Source: Asaccharospora irregularis DSM 2635
Lineage (GTDB): Bacteria; Bacillota; Clostridia; Peptostreptococcales; Peptostreptococcaceae
Assembly: GCF_900129815.1 (NCBI RefSeq)
Contig: NZ_FQWX01000022.1
Location: forward strand, 1-34,816
DNA length: 34,816 nt
Reading direction: 5' to 3'
Within the stretch, counting starts at the first letter, position 1, and each line of letters starts with the position of its first letter. Shown here piece by piece: positions 1 through 8,006 of this stretch. Under the pieces are notes generated by a model. It worked only from the letters and a program-made list of their open reading frames with translations. It made no database searches and was not told the origin of the DNA. A program made the position numbers and the translations under genes.

Positions 1-220
1 CGTTCTCTTCCTTAATTTGAGATAACTCTCTTTTAAGAGCTCTTAATTCCTTCAATGTCATTTCATCTTCTGAGTTTGAAGACACTGGAGAATTATCTTT
101 TATCCATGTTGATATTGTTGATTTTGGTATGCCATACTCGCTATTTAATACTGCTAATGATTTTCCTGATTTATATAATTCTATAATTGTATTTCTAAAT
201 TCATCTGTATATCTTGCCAT
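1..220 (-). mobile_element. IS3-family transposase OrfA, 5' part (cut by window edge)
   Basis: Read on the minus strand, an open frame starts at an ATG at 220-218 and runs off the left edge (73 codons visible). The N-terminus MARYTDEFRNTIIELYKSGK, followed by a helix-turn-helix (SEYGIPKSTISTWIK), is the typical start of IS3-type OrfA, the DNA-binding half of the transposase. The end turns into a charged helix (LKELRALKRELSQIKEEN) that fits the usual OrfA leucine-zipper region. A ribosome binding site (AGAAAGGA) lies about 8 bases upstream of the ATG. OrfB and the far inverted repeat would lie outside the window. The element's near end must lie between 221 and about 420, but I could not place an inverted repeat. 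Family assignment is fairly secure; subgroup is not. Confidence 0.85.
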
Positions 221-435
221 TTTAGACACGTCCTTTCTAATCTACCTATATTATAATTAGTTCGATTAATTGTGTCTATATACTTATACTAACATCAGAA
301 ACTATTTGTAATATATACGGTCAAGAACATTTTATTGATATATCTGATTTAAAACAGTTACCAGTTCGATTGGTTCATATAATTTCTAAATATTTATGAA
401 TATGATACTATACTAAGAAAGGATGGACAGGAATT

Positions 436-1032
436 GTGGATTGTATTAAAATAGGTAAGTTAATAGCAAGCTTACGAAAAGAAAAGAAAATGACACAGAA
501 GGATTTAGCAAATAAACTTGGGGTATTAAATAAAACTGTTTCAAAATGGGAGTGTGGGATGGGTTGCCCAGATCTATCATATTGGTCTGACCTTTCTTCA
601 ATACTAGGAGTGGATATAGTTCAAATGATGGAAGGCGAAATTACATCAAATAAGATAGATAGTGGGAATATTAATAAAATTCATTTCTATGTCTGCTCTG
701 ATTGCGGAAATATACTACTCTCAACGGGTAGTGCATCAATTTTCTGTTGTGGTCGAAAACTAGAATACTTAACTCCGGCAATAACTCCAGAAGAGTTTGA
801 TATTACGGAAGTAGAGATGGACGCTGATTACTATATTACCTTTAATCATATGATGGAAAAAGAGCACTATATATCTTTTGTAGCATATATGAAAAATGAT
901 AAGGTTCTATTAAATCGGCTGTATCCTGAGCAAAGTCCTTGTTTTCGTATTCCTTTAAACAGGGGGCATGGTGGAAAATTGTATCTATATTGTATTAAGC
1001 ATGGGTTGAAAATATCTTCTGATATATTTTAA
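436..1032 (+). CDS. XRE-family regulator fused to a desulfoferrodoxin/superoxide-reductase-like domain
   Basis: This 198-residue protein starts at GTG. Residues 6-60 are an XRE helix-turn-helix (MTQKDLANKLGVLNKTVSKW). Residues 84-112 look like a desulforedoxin-type iron site: C87-x2-C90 and paired C104-C105 in FCCGRKLEYL, matching the CxxC...CCG arrangement of desulfoferrodoxin. Residues 133-192 resemble the superoxide reductase centre II: H138 (FNHMM), H144 (KEHYISF), C186 and H189 (YCIKHGL) match the family's HPM, HYIEW and YCNLHGL ligands. The remaining histidine, in the family's EKHVP motif, is not visible; the sequence there is PEEFDI (119-124). It is therefore probably a redox or iron sensor rather than an active reductase, which is inference. 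It stands alone, with a hairpin terminator after it. Its target promoters are unknown. Confidence 0.8.
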   Translation: MDCIKIGKLIASLRKEKKMTQKDLANKLGVLNKTVSKWECGMGCPDLSYWSDLSSILGVDIVQMMEGEITSNKIDSGNINKIHFYVCSDCGNILLSTGSASIFCCGRKLEYLTPAITPEEFDITEVEMDADYYITFNHMMEKEHYISFVAYMKNDKVLLNRLYPEQSPCFRIPLNRGHGGKLYLYCIKHGLKISSDIF

Positions 1033-1110
1033 AATTTAGGATAACACTAGATACCTGTAAATAAAGATATGCAAACTTAAAATAGAAAAGGTTTACAATA
1101 GAGATAAAAC

Positions 1111-1149
1111 GGCGACTAAAATCCGAATATATTTAGGATCTTAGTCGTC
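1111..1149. terminator. Bidirectional terminator hairpin
   Basis: Arms GGCGACTAAAATCC and GGATCTTAGTCGTC pair over about 13 bases with one mismatch, around an AT-rich loop. A short T-rich stretch follows on the plus strand and a TTTT on the minus strand. It lies between convergent genes (the XRE regulator and the nitrilase) and probably serves both. Confidence 0.65.
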
Positions 1150-1181
1150 TAATTTTATATCAAATGTATTTGTTTATATAC

Positions 1182-2102
1182 CTATTTACTTTCATTTACT
1201 TCAAATCTAAAAATTTCAGGTCGGTTATAGTGACCAACAGGATCCCAGTCAAATTTTGATTGTACAATTTGATTTAAGTCAATTTCAGCAGTTAAGATGC
1301 CAGCCTTATCAAATAATGGGCCTACTACATATTCCCCGTAAGGATTGATTATACAGCTACCTCCTGTGCACATGACTTCGGGTTGACCTTCAAGATCATT
1401 ATAATACTCTAAATCAGTTGGATACATTGACTTTTCAACATATTGATTACTCATTATCACAAAACATCTTCCCTCAAAGGCGATATGCTTTAATGTAGAC
1501 TGATAGACTTCTCTTTGGTCAGCTGTAGGTACTATATATAGTTTTACACCCTTCATATACATTGCCATTCTTGCAAGAGGCATATAATTTTCCCAACAAA
1601 TCAATGAGCCCATCTTTCCATAAGGAGTATCTACCACAGTAATTGTAGATCCATCATCTTCACCCCATATAACTCTTTCAGCAGCAGTTGGTTTCAATTT
1701 TCTGTGTCTTCCTAAATACCCTTCAGGTCCAAAAAATAAATTGCAACAATGTAATGATCCATCAACATCAAATCCGTTTTTTTCTGTAACCCCTATTGAT
1801 AAATAAATACCTAATTCCTTAGTAAGTTCTGCTAATCTATCGACTTCTGGACCAGGTACAGCTACTGAGTTATCATGATATCTTTGGTAGTCTTTTCTAC
1901 CTTCTGGAGTTCTACTTCCTATTGTCATACCGAAGGTAAGTCCCCTTGGATAGCATGGTATAAAACTTTCGGGAAAAACAACTAGCTTTGACCCATTTGA
2001 AGCTGCTTTCCTTGTAAGTTCTATAGTCTTGTCCATAGTTTTTTCAAGATTAAATATAACTGGAGAATCTTGAATAACAGAAATCTTTAATTTTTTTTCC
2101 AT
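1182..2102 (-). CDS. Nitrilase (carbon-nitrogen hydrolase)
   Basis: 306 residues from the chosen ATG at 2102. An upstream in-frame ATG at 2120 overlaps the ribosome binding site (GAAGGGATG), so the later start is preferred. The nitrilase-superfamily triad is visible: E45 (VVFPESFIP), K135 (GRHRKLKPT) and C169 (SLICWENYMP). The RKLKPTAAERVIWGE and CWENYMPL motifs place it in the true nitrilase branch, which hydrolyses organic nitriles to carboxylic acids plus ammonia, rather than with the beta-ureidopropionase or NAD-synthetase amidases. It is cytosolic and has no signal peptide. It stands alone and divergent from a DUF1643-like gene, with no aldoxime or nitrile pathway neighbours, so the substrate cannot be inferred. 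Confidence 0.88.
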   Translation of the reverse strand: MEKKLKISVIQDSPVIFNLEKTMDKTIELTRKAASNGSKLVVFPESFIPCYPRGLTFGMTIGSRTPEGRKDYQRYHDNSVAVPGPEVDRLAELTKELGIYLSIGVTEKNGFDVDGSLHCCNLFFGPEGYLGRHRKLKPTAAERVIWGEDDGSTITVVDTPYGKMGSLICWENYMPLARMAMYMKGVKLYIVPTADQREVYQSTLKHIAFEGRCFVIMSNQYVEKSMYPTDLEYYNDLEGQPEVMCTGGSCIINPYGEYVVGPLFDKAGILTAEIDLNQIVQSKFDWDPVGHYNRPEIFRFEVNESK

Positions 2103-2342
2103 ATTTTTACATCCCTTCATTAGTTTTGTAGTTTAATTATATTACAGTATTATGGTAGTATCAATTAATTGTTAATAATACTCTATTCAAGTACTTTTCG
2201 GGTTTATTCCTAATATACTATGAAAAATAAATAAGTCTGATTTAAGAGTATATACAAAATGTACACTCCCTTTTTGATATAATAAAAGTACAAAGGATAG
2301 GACATAAGTGTGTAAAGTAGTTATATAAAAAGGGGGATTAGA

Positions 2343-2987
2343 ATGGATTTTAAAGTTTATGGGAAATTTGTAAAAAAGGGCGATTTTATTTATATGACTG
2401 ATACTTATATGCAATTCGGGGAATCAGAAGATATTATAGGGGCTTGCGTACTTTGCAATCCAGGAGCGTCCTCTTTTAAAGATAAAAGTGAAGAGGAAAA
2501 GTTACAGAGGTATGCGGGGGAAAGAGAATATGAAGGTGAGGGTGAATTAAAACCCGATGCTACTATGAAACAAATAGGAGAAATATTAAAAAATGCGTAT
2601 GATGATAAATTAGAGGGAAAGTTTATGATATTTAACACGTTTACAATTAGAAACTCCAATATGTCTGAAGCTAAAAAGCTACTAAAAGATTCTGCTGTAG
2701 ATAAAGAATTATTATTTATAGATTACAATAGATATAAGGATAAGTACTCTGAAATACCATATATATTAGTTGGTTGGGGATGTGAAGATTATAAAAATTT
2801 AAAAAATGAAAAAAATAAATGGTTAAGCTTTATAAAGGAAAAAAACATAACTTATATTGGAATACAGGCGAAAAAACCACCTCACTATTACCATCCATTA
2901 CCACATATAAAAGAAAAACAGGAAGAGTATAAGAGAAATATATATGAACAATACATTGATTTATTAGGGCTTGAAAGTTCATTTTAA
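2343..2987 (+). CDS. DUF1643-like protein
   Basis: 214 residues, preceded by AAAGGGGGA at good spacing. Features that recall DUF1643 are a CNPGASSF stretch near residue 38 (family NPS-like motif), KPDATMKQIGEIL near 70 (family DPTIRRC-like helix), a hydrophobic strand FMIFNTFTIRNSN, a second strand ILVGWGC, and a C-terminal KPPHYYHPLPH segment rich in histidine and proline, similar to the family's GxPxHPLY ending. The biochemical role of DUF1643 is not established. The gene is monocistronic and divergent from the nitrilase, and the following 120 bases are AT-rich without a clear structure. Assignment is by motif resemblance only. Confidence 0.6.
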   Translation: MDFKVYGKFVKKGDFIYMTDTYMQFGESEDIIGACVLCNPGASSFKDKSEEEKLQRYAGEREYEGEGELKPDATMKQIGEILKNAYDDKLEGKFMIFNTFTIRNSNMSEAKKLLKDSAVDKELLFIDYNRYKDKYSEIPYILVGWGCEDYKNLKNEKNKWLSFIKEKNITYIGIQAKKPPHYYHPLPHIKEKQEEYKRNIYEQYIDLLGLESSF

Positions 2988-3113
2988 TAAGGATATAAAT
3001 TATATTCAAATTAAAACTTAGAAAAAATAAATATTATATAGATAATATAACAGTTAATTTAATTAATATAAAGTAATATAAGATTTACATAAATAAATTT
3101 AGGAGGTGGCAGT

Positions 3114-3686
3114 TTGGCACAACAATATACTAGAAAAATGATTCGAGAGGTATTTATAAAGTTGCTAAATAAGCATCCACTTAATAAAATTACAGTTAAG
3201 GATATTGCTACAGCATGTGAAATAAACAGAAATACTTTTTATTATTATTACACAGATATATATGCACTTTTGGCAGAGATATTTCAATCAGAACTTCAAA
3301 TAGTTATTGATGAATATAATGACACGTTGTCATGGGAGGAGAGTTTTATTGTAGCGACTAAATTTGCCCTAGAAAATAAAACAGCTATTTATCATGTATA
3401 TAATTCTATGCAGAGAGAAGAATTAGTAAACTATGTATATAATGTATCAGGAAATGTTATGAGTAGGTATCTTGAAAAAGTAGGGGAAGGCATACCTGCT
3501 TCTTTGGAGGATAGAAAATTAATTACATCTTTTTATCAGTGTGCTCTTACTGAAATGGTATTGCGTTGGGTCGCTTCTGGTATGAAAGAGGATCCGGATA
3601 CTATTATAAGGAGAATAGGGCAATTATTTGATGGAAATATTGAGTTATCACTTAAGCGAAGTGCTAATTTAAATAGTATATATTGA
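3114..3686 (+). CDS. TetR/AcrR-family transcriptional regulator
   Basis: 190 residues starting at TTG, with a strong AGGAGGT 8 bases upstream. Residues 1-50 are the TetR DNA-binding domain: RKMIREVFIKLLNKHPLNKI, then KDIATACEINRNTFYYYYTD, the canonical recognition helix. The C-terminal all-helical part is the ligand-binding region (LITSFYQCALTEMVLRWVASG), of the type found in many clostridial TetR proteins with a conserved WVxxGMKEDP segment. The next gene is an oleate hydratase on the same strand but beyond a strong terminator, so they are probably separate transcripts. The regulator may control that gene, since fatty acid hydratases are often placed beside TetR regulators; that link is inference from position. 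Confidence 0.88.
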   Translation: MAQQYTRKMIREVFIKLLNKHPLNKITVKDIATACEINRNTFYYYYTDIYALLAEIFQSELQIVIDEYNDTLSWEESFIVATKFALENKTAIYHVYNSMQREELVNYVYNVSGNVMSRYLEKVGEGIPASLEDRKLITSFYQCALTEMVLRWVASGMKEDPDTIIRRIGQLFDGNIELSLKRSANLNSIY

Positions 3687-3762
3687 ATGTATTGAATATA
3701 TTGAAAATTAACAAGAAAATATTTTATTTTTAGGCATTTTAACTATACTGCCTAGAAATTAG

Positions 3763-3809
3763 ACAAATAAACTACAGTGTTTAAAACTCAGACACTGTAG
3801 TTTATTTGT
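3763..3809. terminator. Strong hairpin terminator after the TetR gene
   Basis: A perfect 18-base inverted repeat (ACAAATAAACTACAGTGT at 3763-3780, its complement at 3792-3809) with an 11-base loop; the A/T ends give T-rich tails in both directions. A smaller hairpin, TAGGCA/TGCCTA, lies just before it at 3731-3754. The rest of the gap 3687-4005 is AT-rich promoter DNA for the oleate hydratase; I saw no other gene in it. Confidence 0.8.
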
Positions 3810-4005
3810 TTAATGAAAAGGATATACAAAAATTATATTATAGATTTACAACAAACCTTATAGATAATAAGTATTCAAAGATTTAAAGGACTGAGTATTA
3901 TTTATTATATTAATGGGGATGTTATTAGAAGTATAAAAGGAAGAGTTCCTAAATATGAAGTTAATCTCTAAGAGGTTAATAAAAATTGAGAAAGAAGGGG
4001 ATAAA

Positions 4006-5799
4006 ATGAAATTAAAGACACATGATGATAGACTTACACTTACAAATGGTAGCTATCACTCTTTAGTTAATGCAAGAAAGCCTAAAGGAATTGAGGATAA
4101 ACAGGCATACTTAATTGGTACTGGGATTGGTGCTTTGGCTGCTGGTTGTTTCCTAATTCGTGATGCTCATATGGATGGTAGCAAGATTACCTTTTTAGAA
4201 CAGTTAGAAATTCCTGGAGGATCTTTAGATGGTGAGGTTCGTCAAAACTTAGGTTATGTAGCACGTGGTGGACGTGAAATGGGACACCATTTTGAAGTGT
4301 TATGGAGTTTATTTAGTTCACTTCCATCTACAGAAGATCCTAATATGACAGTATTAGATCATTTTTATTATACAAACTATGATGATCCAAACTTTAGTAA
4401 TTGCCGTATTACTCAAAATCAAGGTGAGCGTTACGACAATGGAAAATTTAATTTAGGTCAAGATTTAGCGATGGAATTAGCTTCATTTGTCAATATGTCA
4501 GATGATGAACTTCAAAATAAATCTATTGAAGATGTTTTTTCTGAAGAACTTTTAAACACTGACTTTTGGACATATTGGAGAACAATGTTTGCATTTGAGA
4601 ACTGGCATAGTGCTTTAGAGATGAAATTATATATGAATCGTTTTATCCACCATGTTGGAGGTCTGCCAGATCTTTCAGCTCTACAATTCTCAAGACATGA
4701 TCAATATACTTCTTTTGTAAAACCAATGGTTAAATATTTAGAAGATAACGGTGCCAAATTTGAATATGGAGTCACTGTTGATAATGTTGAGTTCTCAATC
4801 TCAGATGATAAGAAGGTTGCAAAGAAAATAGTTGCTACAGATAAAAACGGAAAAAATCTTTCTATTGATTTAACAGAAAACGATTTAGTATTTATCACTA
4901 ATGGTTCTATGACTGAAGGTTCTGGATATGGTGATGATAATACACCTGCTCCTTTTAATAAAGAAGCACAGGGATGTTGGAAATTATGGAGAAATATAGC
5001 AGCTCAATCAGATGAGTTTGGAAGACCAGATAAATTCTGTACAGATCCAGAAAAATCTAACTGGGAATCTTGTACTGTAACTTGTCATGATGAACGTGTT
5101 CCTAAATACATTGAAAAAATTACAAAGCGTTCACCATATGGCGGGAAAACAGTAACGGGTGGTATAATTACGGCTCTTGATTCTTCGTGGCTTATGAGTT
5201 GGACTATAAACCGCCAAGAACAATACTATGGTCAACCTGAGAAAGATGTTGTTGTTTGGGTATACGGTTTATTCTCTGATGTTCCAGGAGATTACATTAA
5301 AAAGCCTATGAGAGATTGTACTGGTAAGGAAATCACAAAAGAATGGTTATATCATATAGGTGTTCCTATAGATGAAATAGAAGAATTATCACAATCATGT
5401 ACTGCTGTTCCTGTTATGATGCCATTTATAACATCTCAATTTATGGTTCGTGAATTTGGAGATCGTCCATATGTTGTACCAAAGAATGCAGTAAACTTTG
5501 CTTTCCTTGGACAATTTGCTGAAACATTAGATGACCCAGGTCGTGATACTGTATTTACTATTGAATATTCAGGACGTACAGCTATGGAGGCGGTATATGT
5601 TTTAACTGGAGTTGAAAAGGGAGTTCCTGAAGTATATGCTTCTAGATATGATATTCGTTATTTACTAAATGCAGGTAAATGTTTACTAGATGGAGAAAAA
5701 CCAAAACTTAGTTTATCACCATTAGCTAAACGTAAGATTTTAAAACAAATAGCAGGTACAGACATTGAAATATTACTAAAAGAACATGGAGTTCTTTAA
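4006..5799 (+). CDS. ohyA: Oleate hydratase (MCRA family)
   Basis: 597 residues from the ATG at 4006. This start has a good GAAGGGGAT site and matches the family's usual length; an in-frame ATG at 3955 would add 17 atypical residues. The enzyme adds water to the cis-9 double bond of oleic and related acids to give 10-hydroxy fatty acids, using FAD structurally. Visible features are the dinucleotide-binding loop IGTGIGALAAGCF (about 37-49), the RGGREM loop at 87-92 whose E91 matches the catalytic glutamate, and a tyrosine in SRHDQYTSF (Y234) matching the catalytic tyrosine. The family's usual REMENHFE reads REMGHHFE here. It probably detoxifies host- or diet-derived unsaturated fatty acids. 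It is monocistronic and followed by a terminator. Confidence 0.93.
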   Translation: MKLKTHDDRLTLTNGSYHSLVNARKPKGIEDKQAYLIGTGIGALAAGCFLIRDAHMDGSKITFLEQLEIPGGSLDGEVRQNLGYVARGGREMGHHFEVLWSLFSSLPSTEDPNMTVLDHFYYTNYDDPNFSNCRITQNQGERYDNGKFNLGQDLAMELASFVNMSDDELQNKSIEDVFSEELLNTDFWTYWRTMFAFENWHSALEMKLYMNRFIHHVGGLPDLSALQFSRHDQYTSFVKPMVKYLEDNGAKFEYGVTVDNVEFSISDDKKVAKKIVATDKNGKNLSIDLTENDLVFITNGSMTEGSGYGDDNTPAPFNKEAQGCWKLWRNIAAQSDEFGRPDKFCTDPEKSNWESCTVTCHDERVPKYIEKITKRSPYGGKTVTGGIITALDSSWLMSWTINRQEQYYGQPEKDVVVWVYGLFSDVPGDYIKKPMRDCTGKEITKEWLYHIGVPIDEIEELSQSCTAVPVMMPFITSQFMVREFGDRPYVVPKNAVNFAFLGQFAETLDDPGRDTVFTIEYSGRTAMEAVYVLTGVEKGVPEVYASRYDIRYLLNAGKCLLDGEKPKLSLSPLAKRKILKQIAGTDIEILLKEHGVL

Positions 5800-5824
5800 T
5801 AAAATTTAGGTACAACTAAGTAAT

Positions 5825-5856
5825 TAAAATCCCGAATTAAAAAATCGGGATTTTAA
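5825..5856 (+). terminator. Intrinsic terminator of the oleate hydratase gene
   Basis: AAAATCCCGA pairs with TCGGGATTTT around a short A-rich loop, giving a 10-base stem with a T-rich tail. It ends the hydratase transcript only about 40 bases before the next operon starts, leaving little room for that operon's promoter. Confidence 0.85.
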
Positions 5857-5897
5857 TTTACTTTTATTTAAAATATTAAACAAGGGAGGAAGCTTAT

Positions 5898-8006
5898 GTG
5901 AGAGAGGAAAAAGATCTTAAAGGAGAGTATATTCCTACGATAGAGGAAATGCAAACATGGTATAAAGATGATTTGAGAAACCAAGCACTAAAATTATATG
6001 AATGTGATAATAATAAAAAAATAAATGGGCAAGTATCATTTTTTAATACTTTTAGAAAATTTGAACATATAGATGAAAAAACTCCACTAATTCCTGAAAA
6101 AGACAATGTTTATTATGAAAAGTATAAGGTTTATGTAGAAGAGGAAATAGAAACTAGGGGTAAAGAAATAGAGGAAATAGAAAATTTAATTGAGTACGAA
6201 AAATTCTTTCTTTTTTGGGAAAGGAGAGTTAGTAGAGAAACCAATAACTATGGACACCATGGCAGTAACTCTGCCACAAGATATCGTGTTGACTGTATCA
6301 AAAAATTAGAAAAAAGATTGCAAACACTACTAGAGAGTTCTCCAGAGGCGTGGCAGTTTTATTATAAACGTCAATTGTTAGATGATATAGAAACTCAAAG
6401 TAAACAACGCCTGATAACTGTTCCTTATGTTGCTAATGCAAAACAAAAAGTATTGGATTCTTTGAACCTAGGGGTACCTGTATATATTGTTGGGCATTTA
6501 GGAAGTGGGAAAACACAATTGGCAACTGAAGCAGCACTAGATTTTACTATCCAAAATAAAATACAAAGCGAATTAGAATATAAGATGGAGGATTGGTTTT
6601 CTGATAATTTAAATGCCACAGAAAAAGATGCTATTGAAAAATTTAGAGAGTTTAACAATGAAAGAAGGCTTTATTATAAAAACATTTTGACTAATGGAAA
6701 CAGGGAGGAAATAGAATCTTTGCAACCATTATTTATATCTGGTTCGCATAATTTAACTTATGAAGATATGTTTATAGAGAAAACATTGTCTCTAAAACAC
6801 AGTTTTTCCAAAGGATCCTTTGTTGATTATCTTAATATGATAATTGAAGATTTTTATGAGTGGATGGATGAACATAGGGAAAAATTAAATAAAATGACTG
6901 ATGAAGAACAGTTACAGCTTAAGATTCAAGTATGGAAAAGTTTTTCTGATTTGTTGGTAGCGAGTAACAGTGCTTTTGGTACTGAAATTAAGAAAATAGA
7001 AAGAGAAATTTTGATTGCAGTAAAAGAAGGTAGACCTGTGATTGTGGACGAGTTAAATACTATTGCAATGCAAAATTTAATCGCGCTAAATGATATATTA
7101 CAACGTCATGCGGGAAATACAGCTTATATTACAGGGGTTGGTCCTGTTTTAATTAGACCGGGATTTGGTTTTATCGGTACAGGAAACTTATCGACTCAAA
7201 TGGTCAACTATGAAGGAACTAATGAATTGAACCCAGCATTTAAATCACGTTTTATGACGATTGAGTACAATTATGTGCCTCAAGGGATAACTGGATCATT
7301 AGAAGATCAAGAGTTCCCAGAAAAAAATGAACTTTTCAGAGTAATAATGATACGACTTGCCGACAAAAATGGAAATATTCATTTACCTAATCCACAAAGG
7401 ACTCTAGAAGAGTTATTTAGATTTTCTCAATTATGTAGGGTTACTCAGGATGTTTTTATGGGGAGATTAAGAGATAATGAAACACAAAAAGATGGGATGG
7501 ACAATCTAGAGTTAAGGGAATCTGTATTGTCAATACGTAATATTTTACATGTTTTAGATAACTGGAACCAAGGAGAAGAAAAGGATTTAAGTAAAGCCTT
7601 GTGGGATAGTTTTATTAGTTCAATTACTTATCCTGATGATCAGAATTATATTCTTTCACAAGCAGTTCGTTTTGGATTTTTTGCTGAAAGTGAAGGTTGG
7701 AGAGTTGAAACAAAGGGAGTAGGAGAGCCTACTACAACATATGAAGAAATTCGTACCCGTCCATATTATTATGTTAGATCATCAATAGAAACATTGAGTT
7801 ATCTAGATGCAATCCACCTTATATTTGGAAAGGGAGTCTCTAGAAAAACTTTACCAAAGGGGTTAATAGAAATATTTGAGAATTATGATGACAATTTAAA
7901 ACGTATTGATGCAAAGAGGTACCAAGAATTAGACCAAAAATTATCTCATTTAGAACATTCAAAGCATTTAGTTGAATACTTAAAAGATAATGGTGGAGAA
8001 AAATGA
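5898..8006 (+). CDS. MoxR-type AAA+ ATPase, first gene of a three-gene operon
   Basis: 702 residues, starting at GTG 5898 with AGGGAGGA seven bases upstream. An ATG overlapping this GTG is out of frame and meets an immediate stop. Residues 75-145 are strongly charged and probably coiled coil. The AAA+ core follows: Walker A GHLGSGKT (199-206), Walker B VIVDELN (381-387, D384/E385), sensor-1 region FIGTGN (N430) and an arginine-finger-like NPAFKSRF (445-452). The order matches the MoxR/RavA branch. Walker A and B are about 175 residues apart, far more than in ordinary MoxR proteins, with a helical insertion between them. The C-terminal third is helical and not recognised. The gene overlaps the next by 4 bases (ATGA). 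MoxR ATPases typically remodel targets together with VWA proteins, and the third gene here is one. The cellular target is unknown. Confidence 0.85.
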   Translation: MREEKDLKGEYIPTIEEMQTWYKDDLRNQALKLYECDNNKKINGQVSFFNTFRKFEHIDEKTPLIPEKDNVYYEKYKVYVEEEIETRGKEIEEIENLIEYEKFFLFWERRVSRETNNYGHHGSNSATRYRVDCIKKLEKRLQTLLESSPEAWQFYYKRQLLDDIETQSKQRLITVPYVANAKQKVLDSLNLGVPVYIVGHLGSGKTQLATEAALDFTIQNKIQSELEYKMEDWFSDNLNATEKDAIEKFREFNNERRLYYKNILTNGNREEIESLQPLFISGSHNLTYEDMFIEKTLSLKHSFSKGSFVDYLNMIIEDFYEWMDEHREKLNKMTDEEQLQLKIQVWKSFSDLLVASNSAFGTEIKKIEREILIAVKEGRPVIVDELNTIAMQNLIALNDILQRHAGNTAYITGVGPVLIRPGFGFIGTGNLSTQMVNYEGTNELNPAFKSRFMTIEYNYVPQGITGSLEDQEFPEKNELFRVIMIRLADKNGNIHLPNPQRTLEELFRFSQLCRVTQDVFMGRLRDNETQKDGMDNLELRESVLSIRNILHVLDNWNQGEEKDLSKALWDSFISSITYPDDQNYILSQAVRFGFFAESEGWRVETKGVGEPTTTYEEIRTRPYYYVRSSIETLSYLDAIHLIFGKGVSRKTLPKGLIEIFENYDDNLKRIDAKRYQELDQKLSHLEHSKHLVEYLKDNGGEK

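Noticed and set aside
259-371. Repeated AGTTCGATT at 259-267 and 363-371 as an IS end or target duplication
   Set aside because: Nine bases in AT-rich sequence, with no matching inverted repeat in view; it may be chance.
3955-4005. Upstream in-frame start for the oleate hydratase
   Set aside because: The added residues do not resemble the family, and the ATG at 4006 has its own GAAGGGGAT site and gives the usual length.
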